Shown piece by piece: positions 1 through 6,731 of a stretch of 10,366 nt of DNA (position 1 is the stretch's first letter; each line of letters begins with the position of its first letter). Below the pieces are notes generated by a model that had not been told where the DNA came from, did not search any database, and saw only the letters and a list, made by a program, of their open reading frames with translations. Origin of the DNA: Comamonadaceae bacterium (lineage in GTDB: Bacteria; Pseudomonadota; Gammaproteobacteria; Burkholderiales; Burkholderiaceae); contig CANGSD010000021.1 in NCBI GenBank assembly GCA_947455875.1, positions 1 through 10,366 on the forward strand, written 5' to 3'. Position numbers and translations under genes: made by a program.

Positions 1-207
1 GCTGTGATCGGGATTGGCTAGCTCGCCCTCGTACAGGGTTTGTGCGGCGGCATCGGGCGCATCGCGACCCGCCTCCAGCAGCAGCACCGGGATGCCTTGC
101 TCGCCCAGAGCTAGGGCCAGCGCGATACCGGCCGGCCCGGCACCGACCACACAGACCTCGCTGTCCAGCCGGGTGTGGGCGGGCAAGCTGTGCGCGTCCT
201 CGATCAT
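1..207 (-). CDS. GMC-type FAD-dependent oxidoreductase, N-terminal part (cut by window edge)
   Basis: Only the first 69 residues are present; the gene continues past the left edge. Seen: after about 16 residues comes a dinucleotide-binding beta-alpha-beta unit, VCVVGAGPAGIALALALG (residues 18-35), which is the GxGxxG FAD-binding motif, followed by an acidic end to the second strand (VLLLEAGRD, 41-49), as expected for a Glu binding the adenosine ribose. The opening (MIEDAHSLP, then a Rossmann fold) resembles GMC/BetA-family (COG2303) oxidoreductases. Family knowledge: these flavoproteins oxidise alcohols or sugars. The ATG at 207 is the only suitable start near the Rossmann fold; the Shine-Dalgarno is weak. 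It lies 52 bp downstream of the GT4 gene on the same strand, so it is probably the next gene of the polysaccharide operon, perhaps modifying a sugar. The substrate cannot be inferred. Another FAD oxidoreductase family is possible because the C-terminal half is missing. Confidence 0.72.
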   Translation of the reverse strand, partial: MIEDAHSLPAHTRLDSEVCVVGAGPAGIALALALGEQGIPVLLLEAGRDAPDAAAQTLYEGELANPDHS

Positions 208-259
208 GAAACGCCCCCGCGTCCGCCCACTGCGGGTGGCTTCCTGCCTCCGGCGGCGC

Positions 260-1453
260 TCATGCGGCGGCCTCTTGCGGCGAAGCCGGGGTGCGCGCAG
301 GCGTGGAGTCGGGCGTGCGCTGACCCGCGACACCGAAGTGGCGCAGGTGTAGGGCGGCGATCTGGTCGAAGAAACGAGGCAGGGCAAACGATTGCCGATA
401 CAAGGCGCGCCCCTGCTGCGACAGGGCTGCGCGCTGCGGCGCATCGGTAAGCAGGACCGCCAGGGTGCGCGCCAGGCCTGTGACATCGCCCGCTGCGACG
501 AAGCGGGCGTGCAGGCGGTCTTGCAGGACATGGGGAATCTCGCCGACCGGCGTGCACACCACCGGCACCCCGCAGGCCAGGGCCTCCAGGATCACCAGGG
601 GCAGGCCTTCGTCGTGCGAGGGCAGCACCAGCAGATCGGCCTCGGACATCAGCCGCGCCACCTGTGCCTGCTCGGTCCAACCGGCAAAGCACACGCGGTT
701 GCCCAGGCCCATCGCCTGCGCGATCGCGCGAAAGCCTTCGATGTCGCCCCCGCCCGCCAGGGTCAGGCGCAGCGGCATGCCAGCCAGGGGCGACAACGCC
801 AGCGCGCGCAGGAGCTCCGGCACGCCCTTGCGCACGGAAAGATTGCCCACGAACAGCAGCTGTGGGGTCGGATCTTTGAGGGTGCGTGGTGGGCGCGGCC
901 AAGCGGGCTCGGGCACGCCGTTGATCACGCGCTCGATCCGGTGGGCGGGCACGCCCAGTTCGCGCTGTACAAAGTTCGCCGACTCACGCCCCAGCACGAT
1001 GCAGCAGGCGGGCAGCGAAAAAACATGACGCACCACGGTGCGCGCCAGTGCCGGGAACGTGGGCCAGGCGCGATGCAGTTGCGCCGCATGCAGGTGCACG
1101 ATCACCGGGATGCCCAGGGCATGGCAAGCCATGACGACCACGCTTTTTCTCACCAGGCTTAGGCGCTCGGCCATGTTCACATGTACGCCCGCCAGCCGGC
1201 CGCTGCAGCGGCCTTGCACCAGCCGCAACAGGGCGACGGCCAATACGCCCAGTGACCAGAGCGGGCCGCGTGCGCCGCGGGTATCCAGGGGCCGCAGCTG
1301 CGCGCCGCGCGGTGGTGTCATGGCCTTGGTGGGTGCATCCGCCGGGTCGCACTGCGACTGAATCAGGTAGTCCGCGACCTTGAACATGCCGCCACCCACG
1401 GGCGTCCAGGGGCAGGCGATGTAGATGTAGGGGCGAGGCGCAGGCGCGGGCAT
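260..1453 (-). CDS. GT4-family (GT-B fold) glycosyltransferase
   Basis: A 397-residue retaining-type glycosyltransferase, normal length for the GT4 / Glycos_transf_1 family. The N-terminal acceptor domain opens with a strand and glycine-rich loop (YIYIACPWTPVGGGMFKVAD, residues 9-28). The C-terminal nucleotide-sugar domain contains FVGNLSVRKG (201-210), with the Arg-Lys pair expected to contact the diphosphate, LAGGGD (242-247), and the E-x7-E motif as E282 to E290 in DEGLPLVILEA. Family role: transfers a sugar from a nucleotide donor to a lipid-linked acceptor on the cytoplasmic face of the inner membrane. Donor and acceptor are not readable from sequence. The start at 1453 lies 14 bp after the upstream GT2 stop, with only a weak Shine-Dalgarno, so expression may rely on readthrough translation from the upstream gene. 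The last 25 residues are a low-complexity Pro/Ala/Thr tail. The family is secure; the specific activity is unknown. Confidence 0.9.
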   Translation of the reverse strand: MPAPAPRPYIYIACPWTPVGGGMFKVADYLIQSQCDPADAPTKAMTPPRGAQLRPLDTRGARGPLWSLGVLAVALLRLVQGRCSGRLAGVHVNMAERLSLVRKSVVVMACHALGIPVIVHLHAAQLHRAWPTFPALARTVVRHVFSLPACCIVLGRESANFVQRELGVPAHRIERVINGVPEPAWPRPPRTLKDPTPQLLFVGNLSVRKGVPELLRALALSPLAGMPLRLTLAGGGDIEGFRAIAQAMGLGNRVCFAGWTEQAQVARLMSEADLLVLPSHDEGLPLVILEALACGVPVVCTPVGEIPHVLQDRLHARFVAAGDVTGLARTLAVLLTDAPQRAALSQQGRALYRQSFALPRFFDQIAALHLRHFGVAGQRTPDSTPARTPASPQEAAA

Positions 1454-1467
1454 GGTGGGCAGTCCGG

Positions 1468-2577
1468 TCAGGTGGCTTGGGCAGAAGGGGGTTGCGGGCG
1501 TGCGGGCGCAGCGTTCGCGCTGTCCGGTCGGAGCCGGAGTGCTTCGTCGGGTTCACGCAGGATGCGGCTGGCAATGGGCTGCGCAGGGGGGCGACGCGCT
1601 CGCAGCAGCCCGCGCACCATGCCGGCCGCCTGCACATGCCAGGACAGCAGGGCGTAGGCCGCGCGGCTGAGGGATCGTTTGCGTTGCGTCACCGCTGCCA
1701 GGGGCAGCAGGGTGATCACCGCCATCACGCCGATACGGGTGGGCGTGGGTATCGGCAGCCAGGCTGCCAGACCCAGCGCCCCCCAGAGCGCCAGCACGGC
1801 CCCATACAGCCGCAGCTCGCGCACATCACGCAGCACCAACCGGCACCAAGGCTGCCCGATCGCCGCCCGCAGCAATTCCCCACTGCCACAGGCATAGCGT
1901 GTGCACCAGCGTCGCCACAACAGGCCTAGGGCGTGGGTGGTGTGCCCCTGGTGGCTCACCGCATCGACGGGCAGTCGCCACAGCTTCCAGCCCCGTGCCC
2001 GCAGACGCGCTGCCAGATCGAATTCTTCGTAGCTGTGGAGGTTGCGGTCGGATAGATAGCCCACCTCGGTGATCGCGCGCCGACGATAGAGGGCGCCGCC
2101 ATCGAGGCGATCCACCGGGCCGGGCACACGATGGGGTTCGCTGTGCGCCATGCGTAGTGTGCGCTCGCGGTACTCCAGATGTGTGTCATTGCATTCGATC
2201 AGCGTGCCGCCCACACCGGCCACTTCCGGGTGCTGGGCCAGGAACCGCAGTGCCTGCTGGAGAAAGCCCGGTTGCAAACGCATATCGCCGTCCATCACGT
2301 ACAGGTAGTCACCGCGCGAATGCTGCAGGCCCAGTTGGGGCCCGATGCCGCAGCTGCGTTCACCCGCGTCGCACAATTGCACGATCCGGATCGGGTAGGC
2401 GCTGGCAATCTCCAGTGTCCGGTCCTCGGAGCAGGAATCGGCCAGCACCACTTCACCAGACAGGTCGGACACAGCGGCCAGTGCGCTCTCGATCGCCGGG
2501 GCGATATGGGCTTCTTCGTTAAGCGCCTTGATGATCACCGACACGGTGCAGGGGGCGGCGCCGCTGGGGAGCGTCAT
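1468..2577 (-). CDS. GT2-family glycosyltransferase with C-terminal membrane segments
   Basis: A 369-residue GT-A fold glycosyltransferase. Seen: N-terminal strand VSVIIKALNEEAHI (residues 12-25); an Asp-containing loop VVLADSCSEDRT (43-54); the metal-binding DxD as D96-G-D98 in YVMDGDM; a GGALYRR acceptor loop (160-166); and an acidic motif YEEFDLAARLRARGW (183-197) where the catalytic base normally lies. After the catalytic domain come two hydrophobic stretches (about 237-256 and 262-277), probably membrane anchors, and a Pro/Ala-rich tail. The start at 2577 was chosen because the GT-A fold begins at once and the ATG overlaps the upstream GT2 stop as ATGA; a longer open frame upstream lies inside that other gene and has no family resemblance. 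Inferred role: adds one sugar of the repeat unit at the inner membrane. The sugar is unknown. Confidence 0.9.
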   Translation of the reverse strand: MTLPSGAAPCTVSVIIKALNEEAHIAPAIESALAAVSDLSGEVVLADSCSEDRTLEIASAYPIRIVQLCDAGERSCGIGPQLGLQHSRGDYLYVMDGDMRLQPGFLQQALRFLAQHPEVAGVGGTLIECNDTHLEYRERTLRMAHSEPHRVPGPVDRLDGGALYRRRAITEVGYLSDRNLHSYEEFDLAARLRARGWKLWRLPVDAVSHQGHTTHALGLLWRRWCTRYACGSGELLRAAIGQPWCRLVLRDVRELRLYGAVLALWGALGLAAWLPIPTPTRIGVMAVITLLPLAAVTQRKRSLSRAAYALLSWHVQAAGMVRGLLRARRPPAQPIASRILREPDEALRLRPDSANAAPARPQPPSAQAT

Positions 2578-3545
2578 CGCAGCGCCTCCTGCGAGTACAC
2601 GTCGGCGCTGCGCAGGCGCCAGCGTTGCCAACGATCGGCCAGGCCCACAGGCATGAACAGGGCCATGGCCAGGGTGAGGTGCCAGCGCCGGGTGCGCAGC
2701 CCATGGCGTGCCTGCAGCAGCCACGACAAGGCCTGTGCGCGTTCGCCAGCAGCCAAGGATTCGCGCGCCAGGGTCACTTGCTGCTGCGCCACGAACCACA
2801 GCGCCGAGGTGCGATGCCGCGCCGGCAGGGTGCCATTCAGGGCCTGCTCCTGCATCCGCTGGAGAAAGGGCGCGAAGCGCTGCCGGTATTGGGAGGTGAG
2901 GCTACCCGGCACGTCGCCACGCACCGTGGAATACGGTCCATTGACCACGGCCACCGGGGTTTGGTCGGCAATGCGAAACCACATGTCCAGGTCCTCGCCC
3001 CAGGACTCGCCTTCCACGAACCGTGGCTGCATGGCGCGCAGGCGTGTGGTGCGGACCGCCACACTGCTGCTGCAAAGCGGTGCGTTTTTCATCCAGCGCA
3101 GACGCAGGTCATCGATCAATTCCACCTCGCAAAAGGCCTTGGGCACGGGCCAGGTCGTGAAGGGCTGGCCCGTGTGTTCCATCACGATGCGAAAGCGTGT
3201 GCCCAGCATGTCAGCCTCAGGAAATAGGGCATGGGCGCGGGCCAGTTCCTCCAGGAATTGCGGGTGGTAGATATCGTCTGCATCGAGCAGGGCCACCCAA
3301 TCGCCGCGCGCCAGGTCGATGCCGCGGTTTCGAGTGGCGGAGACCCCGGCGTTGGACTGGCGCACCAGCCGTAGCCGGTCATCGCGCAGGCCCGACAGCG
3401 CCTTGAGGCTGCCGTCGGTGGATCCGTCATCGATCACGATCACTTCCAGCGGCGACAGGGTCTGTCGCAGCGCCGACGCCACGGTCCCCTCAATGAAGCG
3501 AGCCTTGTTGTAAAGCGGAATGACGACCGAGAACCGCAGGCTCAT
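2574..3545 (-). CDS. GT2-family (GT-A fold) glycosyltransferase
   Basis: A 323-residue classical inverting GT2 enzyme. Seen: FSVVIPLYNKARFIEGTV (residues 5-22), the nucleotide-binding VIVIDDGSTDGS (35-46), NAGVSATRNRGI (65-76), the metal-binding LLDADD (86-91), and a WGEDLDMWFRI motif (172-182) carrying the ED pair of the catalytic base region. The C-terminal third is helical with a basic stretch and a short hydrophobic patch (about 280-293), so it may associate with the membrane peripherally. The start overlaps the stop of the upstream polymerase/ligase as ATGA, and its own stop overlaps the start of the next GT2 in the same way, placing it in the middle of a coupled string. Inferred role: extension of the lipid-linked oligosaccharide. 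Donor and linkage cannot be assigned from sequence. Confidence 0.93.
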   Translation of the reverse strand: MSLRFSVVIPLYNKARFIEGTVASALRQTLSPLEVIVIDDGSTDGSLKALSGLRDDRLRLVRQSNAGVSATRNRGIDLARGDWVALLDADDIYHPQFLEELARAHALFPEADMLGTRFRIVMEHTGQPFTTWPVPKAFCEVELIDDLRLRWMKNAPLCSSSVAVRTTRLRAMQPRFVEGESWGEDLDMWFRIADQTPVAVVNGPYSTVRGDVPGSLTSQYRQRFAPFLQRMQEQALNGTLPARHRTSALWFVAQQQVTLARESLAAGERAQALSWLLQARHGLRTRRWHLTLAMALFMPVGLADRWQRWRLRSADVYSQEALR

Positions 3546-4879
3546 CGCACGACTCCGTAGCGCAGAGGGAAGGTGTGGCTTCTACGCGCGGGTCGCTCGA
3601 GAGTGGTCGCTGACAGGATCACCAAAAAGAGCCCCTGCATGAACAGTTCGCTGCCGTATCCGAGCAGCGTTAGCGGCACCTCACTGACTGCGCGCAGCGC
3701 CAGCGAGAGAAAAAATGCGATGGATAGCCCGCCAGTCGCCCGCGCATAGCGCACTGACATCACCAGCAGGACGGCGGCATAGACCACCAGAGCGATCACG
3801 CCGACGCTGCCCGCGCGCGCAGCATCGTCCATGAACTGGTTGTGGGCGTGGGTGGCATGGGGCAGGTCGATGCGGGCGCGGTACGCGGCATCCCACAGCG
3901 TCAGGCCATAGCCGAAGACCGGGTGACTTCGCCACTCCTGCGCCGCGATCGCCCAGATCCGGTCGCGGCCGGTCAGGGTGGCCATCCGCGCGCCCTCGGG
4001 GCTTTCCAGGAAGTCGCTCACGCGCGTGCCCGCGTCCCCCACGATCACCGCCACCGTACTCGCCAGCACGAGTGCGCCCAGGCCGATCAACATCAGGCTT
4101 GCGGACTGGCTCTGGCGGGGGTCGGCCAGACCGCGCCGCAGCGCGTTGCCATGTCGTACGGCTGCCATCGCGCCCAGGCAGACCCCACACGCGATCCACG
4201 CGGCCTTGGACTGTGCGATCAGCAGCACGCCCAGGGTCAGCGCCCAGGCCGCACGGTTCGTCCAGCGATGACGGTACGGAAACGCCCACAGCAGCAAGGT
4301 TGCCCCCTGCGCCAGCGAGCCTTGGGTCACCGCATGCGGGGTCAGGCCAGCAAAGCGCGGCACACCCGCTAGCAGGCCCGCGTCGTAGCTTGGGTCCAGC
4401 ACCAGCGTAGGCCGCACCGCCACGGCCAGCAGGCCGGCCAGCATCAAGACCATCAGGGCATCGCGCGCGGCATGCAGGATGCGATCGCGCTCGCTGGCGC
4501 CCACCAGGCAGGCGGCGATACCGACGGCGGGCGCATACAACAGCTCGTGACTGATCGCCGGGTGTGCGCCTAGCACCGCGGGCGCGCCGATGGTGCCGAC
4601 CCAGAAGGCGATGAAGGCCGCCAGCAAGGTCGGTGAAGGCGTGCGCCTTTGCAGCGCGATGTGATTGAGGATTTGTTCCAACGCCGCCAGCAAGAGCAGC
4701 AGCGATACCGCGCGCTGCACCCAGACCAGGATCGTCGGCCGCGTCGGCTCGGCGATTGCTTGCAAGTCCGAGAAGCTCTGGGTCAGGTCACGCCCGCTGG
4801 TGGCGGCGGCCAGTGCGCCCACGAGCAGCATCGCGGGGAACGTCCAGTGCAAAAGGCCGGTGGTGGGGCCGCGGTGCAT
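3542..4879 (-). CDS. O-antigen ligase / polymerase family membrane protein (Wzy or WaaL type)
   Basis: A 445-residue polytopic membrane protein with roughly ten or more hydrophobic segments. Features of the Wzy_C / O-antigen ligase family: RFAGLTPHAVTQG (residues 165-177), in the place of the family's R-x-x-G...H-P loop; LIAQSKAAW (220-228), a common S-(K/R) membrane motif; TGRDRIW (303-309) in the large periplasmic loop; and HAHNQFMDDAARAGSVGVIAL (344-364), the conserved H-N followed by a G-x-x-G helix. Family role: acts on undecaprenyl-diphosphate-linked glycan at the periplasmic face, either polymerising repeat units or transferring the glycan to an acceptor. Polymerase and ligase cannot be separated from sequence; next to a flippase and three glycosyltransferases, polymerase is slightly favoured. 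The ATG at 4879 is chosen because AGGAGA lies 6 bases upstream; the open frame extends further up, but that part lies inside the flippase gene and is not hydrophobic. Confidence 0.88.
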   Translation of the reverse strand: MHRGPTTGLLHWTFPAMLLVGALAAATSGRDLTQSFSDLQAIAEPTRPTILVWVQRAVSLLLLLAALEQILNHIALQRRTPSPTLLAAFIAFWVGTIGAPAVLGAHPAISHELLYAPAVGIAACLVGASERDRILHAARDALMVLMLAGLLAVAVRPTLVLDPSYDAGLLAGVPRFAGLTPHAVTQGSLAQGATLLLWAFPYRHRWTNRAAWALTLGVLLIAQSKAAWIACGVCLGAMAAVRHGNALRRGLADPRQSQSASLMLIGLGALVLASTVAVIVGDAGTRVSDFLESPEGARMATLTGRDRIWAIAAQEWRSHPVFGYGLTLWDAAYRARIDLPHATHAHNQFMDDAARAGSVGVIALVVYAAVLLVMSVRYARATGGLSIAFFLSLALRAVSEVPLTLLGYGSELFMQGLFLVILSATTLERPARRSHTFPLRYGVVR

Positions 4880-4885
4880 GCCGTG

Positions 4886-4891
4886 TCTCCT
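4886..4891 (-). promoter_or_regulatory. Shine-Dalgarno of the polymerase/ligase gene, overlapping the flippase stop
   Basis: On the minus strand the flippase TAG stop (4892-4890) runs into AGGAGA, with 6 bases to the ATG at 4879. This strong ribosome-binding site decides the start of the polymerase/ligase gene and suggests that ribosomes finishing the flippase reinitiate there. Confidence 0.75.
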
Positions 4892-6395
4892 AGGCGGCCG
4901 AGGCCACGGTGGGCGTGGGCCGCATGAAGGGCAGCACGCGTGCGAGCACCTGGCGCGCGTCCTGCCCCAGCAGGCTCGGCAGTGTCCAGGCCACCAGCAG
5001 ACCGGTCGTGAGGGCCGCCACGCTGCCCGCAGCCAATGAGGCCGCGGCGTGCAGGGTCGGGGGCAGGGACAGTTGCTCCGCGCCGGATTGAGCGGCCAGC
5101 GTTGCCAGGCCGCATCCGAGCGAGAGCAGCGCCCCACGCGCGATCAGTGGCAGCAGGCTGCTCGCGCGCAGCCCCAGACCGTGCAGGCCGGCGCCGATGA
5201 TCAAGACCGCCCGCACGTGGGTGACCCCCACGGTGACCGCCACCGCTGCGCCCAGACCATAGGGCGCGAGCAGCCACCAGGCCGGTACGGCCAGGATCAA
5301 GAGCGGCCCTTGCAGCCGCGCCTCCAGATGCTTGCGGCCGGTGTTCCACAACACGGGCGTGGACACGCCCCAACCGGCCCAGGCGGGCAGGCACAGGAAC
5401 ATCAGCGCCAGCAACCAGCCGGTGTCGACCCAATCGGGCCCATAGAGCAAGGCCACCAGGTCCTGTGCCACCAGCGCCAGCGACACCGCCACCGGCATCA
5501 CGATCACCAGCACCGCCGCCAGCAGCTGCCGCCAGGCCTGACCCAGGCGCAGCGGCTCGCCGGCCAGCTTCGCGCCAGCGGCCAGAAAGGCGGGTTGCAG
5601 CGCGCCCACCATCAGCGTCACCGGAATCTGCGCCAGATTCCAGGCCAGGGTGTACAGACCCACAGCATGCGTCTGCAGCAACCGAGCGATGATCAGGCGA
5701 TCGAGGTTGCTCAAAAGCCAGTTCACCAGATTGGTGGCGAACACGGTGCCACCGGTGTTCAGAGCCTGGTTGCGCGTAGGCGCGCGCAGCAGCGGCCACA
5801 GCGGATGCGGGTGGCGCCACCAGCAGCCCGCCAGCACCACGGCTGCCTGCACCACGCAGGCCAGCGCCAAGGCGTCAGCGCCCCAGCCCGCCAGGGCCAG
5901 TGGCAGGCCGGCGCCCAGGTAGCCCACGGCGTAGGCGGCCAGTTGGATCAGGCCCAGCGCGCGAAAGTCCAGGTCACGTTGCAGCAGACACAGCGCCGTA
6001 CCGCTGGCGGAGGTGAGCACACAGGCCAGGGCCAGCCAACGCAGCATGCTGGCCACGCCGGGTTCCCGAAAGTAGTCGGCCAGTACCGGCGCGACCAGCA
6101 CCATGGTCAGTGCGCACACTGCGCCGGCCAGCACCTGCCAAGTGAAGGCGAAGCGAATGTCGGGGGTGTCCACCTGCGGCTGCAGCAGCAGGCTGTAGCT
6201 AAAGCCGGTGCCGGCCAGGAAGGTGGCGAAGGTCAGCACTGCGATACCGATGCCGTAAATGCCGTAGTTGCCGGGCCCGAGCAAGCGCGCGAGCGCCACC
6301 TGCGCGCCCAGTTGCAAGGCAAAGCGGGCGGCGGTGGTCAGCGCGCTCCACTTCATCGCGCGCTCGGTGCGCGCGCCCAGGCTGGCTGTCGTCAT
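4890..6395 (-). CDS. Wzx-type oligosaccharide flippase (MOP superfamily)
   Basis: A 501-residue, very hydrophobic protein with about 12-14 predicted membrane segments, the usual size for Wzx/RfbX flippases. Seen: amphipathic start with MKWSALTTAARFALQ (residues 14-28), then ARLLGPGNYGIYGI (36-49), the hallmark 'ARLLGPxxYG' after the first membrane helix, and the second-half signature SNLDRLIIARLL (229-240) followed by AVGLYTLAWNLAQIP (244-258), typical of the Polysacc_synt_3 group. Family role: moves undecaprenyl-diphosphate-linked oligosaccharide from the cytoplasmic to the periplasmic leaflet. The start at 6395 is supported by a GAAGGGG-like ribosome-binding site and by the ATGA overlap with the small gene upstream; the frame stays open further upstream but overlaps that gene and loses the family pattern. 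It is followed 10 bp later by the polymerase/ligase, its expected functional partner. The substrate glycan is unknown. Confidence 0.92.
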   Translation of the reverse strand: MTTASLGARTERAMKWSALTTAARFALQLGAQVALARLLGPGNYGIYGIGIAVLTFATFLAGTGFSYSLLLQPQVDTPDIRFAFTWQVLAGAVCALTMVLVAPVLADYFREPGVASMLRWLALACVLTSASGTALCLLQRDLDFRALGLIQLAAYAVGYLGAGLPLALAGWGADALALACVVQAAVVLAGCWWRHPHPLWPLLRAPTRNQALNTGGTVFATNLVNWLLSNLDRLIIARLLQTHAVGLYTLAWNLAQIPVTLMVGALQPAFLAAGAKLAGEPLRLGQAWRQLLAAVLVIVMPVAVSLALVAQDLVALLYGPDWVDTGWLLALMFLCLPAWAGWGVSTPVLWNTGRKHLEARLQGPLLILAVPAWWLLAPYGLGAAVAVTVGVTHVRAVLIIGAGLHGLGLRASSLLPLIARGALLSLGCGLATLAAQSGAEQLSLPPTLHAAASLAAGSVAALTTGLLVAWTLPSLLGQDARQVLARVLPFMRPTPTVASAA

Positions 6396-6622
6396 GGCGC
6401 CCCTTCGCCCATGCGTCGCAGGGCAATGCCAGCCATCAGGGCCAGGCCTGCGAGCACCAGCGCGCGTTCGCTGGGCGCAGGCGGGGGGGAGGGCGGTGGG
6501 GTGCTCGTCCTCGCGGAATGCACAGGCACATGCAGGGGGGGTGGCGGATCGTTGGACCCTGCGGGCGTGGCCAGCGCCTGGCCGCACAGGAAGATCAGCG
6601 TCGCAGCGACTCGAGCGTTCAT
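6392..6622 (-). CDS. Small secreted proline-rich protein with PEP-CTERM/IPTL-CTERM-like sorting tail
   Basis: A 76-residue protein. Seen: an N-terminal signal peptide (MNARVAATLIFLCGQALA, residues 1-18, with an ALA-T cleavage site), a short Pro/Ser/Thr-rich middle (19-50) with no recognisable domain, then PSERALVLAGLALMAG (50-65), a hydrophobic helix ending in RR (69-70) and a short tail. This three-part C-terminus (Pro-containing motif, membrane helix, basic residues) is the layout of exosortase sorting signals: PEP-CTERM helices often read A-L-x-L-A-G-L, and the S-E before the helix recalls IPTL-CTERM. The canonical PEP triplet itself is absent (P-A-P-S-E). The ATG at 6622 is preferred because AGGA lies 9 bases upstream and the signal peptide starts there; a TTG nine codons earlier is the alternative. 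Its TGA overlaps the flippase ATG (ATGA). It may be processed by an exosortase encoded elsewhere. Alternatively it is simply a tail-anchored small periplasmic protein. Confidence 0.68.
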   Translation of the reverse strand: MNARVAATLIFLCGQALATPAGSNDPPPPLHVPVHSARTSTPPPSPPPAPSERALVLAGLALMAGIALRRMGEGAP

Positions 6623-6731
6623 GGCAATCCGTCCTGACAGTGGCGTCAAACGGATTCTGGAATTCGCGCTCGAGCTTACGCGTCGGAGAAGGCCGCCTCG
6701 TAATGGCTCCTTCAGGCCAGTGGGAGCCCTC
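6623..6731. other. Non-coding gap upstream of the polysaccharide operon
   Basis: 109 bp between the EamA gene stop and the small sorting-tail gene. It is visibly less GC-rich than its surroundings and is the only real gap on the minus strand upstream of the polysaccharide genes, so an operon promoter is likely to lie here. I could not find a convincing -35/-10 pair. It also contains a weak inverted repeat, listed separately. Confidence 0.45.
6705..6728 (-). terminator. Weak stem-loop downstream of the EamA gene
   Basis: GGCTCC (6705-6710) and GGAGCC (6723-6728) form a 6-bp inverted repeat with a 12-base loop, beginning 3 bases after the EamA stop on the minus strand. No T-run follows, so it is not a classical intrinsic terminator. 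It might slow or partly end transcription between the ogt-EamA pair and the polysaccharide operon, or be chance. Confidence 0.2.

Noticed and set aside
392..1162. Plus-strand open frame opposite the GT4 gene
   Set aside because: Low-complexity Gln/Arg/His-rich translation, no ribosome-binding site, and directly opposite a gene with a clear E-x7-E motif.
6396..6587. N-terminal extension of the flippase
   Set aside because: The extra 64 residues lie within the small sorting-tail gene, are Arg/Pro/Ala-rich and unlike any Wzx N-terminus; the ATG at 6395 has a ribosome-binding site.
6623..6731. Sigma-54 promoter (GG-N10-GC) upstream of the sorting-tail gene, as in some PEP-CTERM regulons
   Set aside because: A TGGCC...GAGCC stretch comes close but has the wrong spacing and lacks the rest of the consensus.
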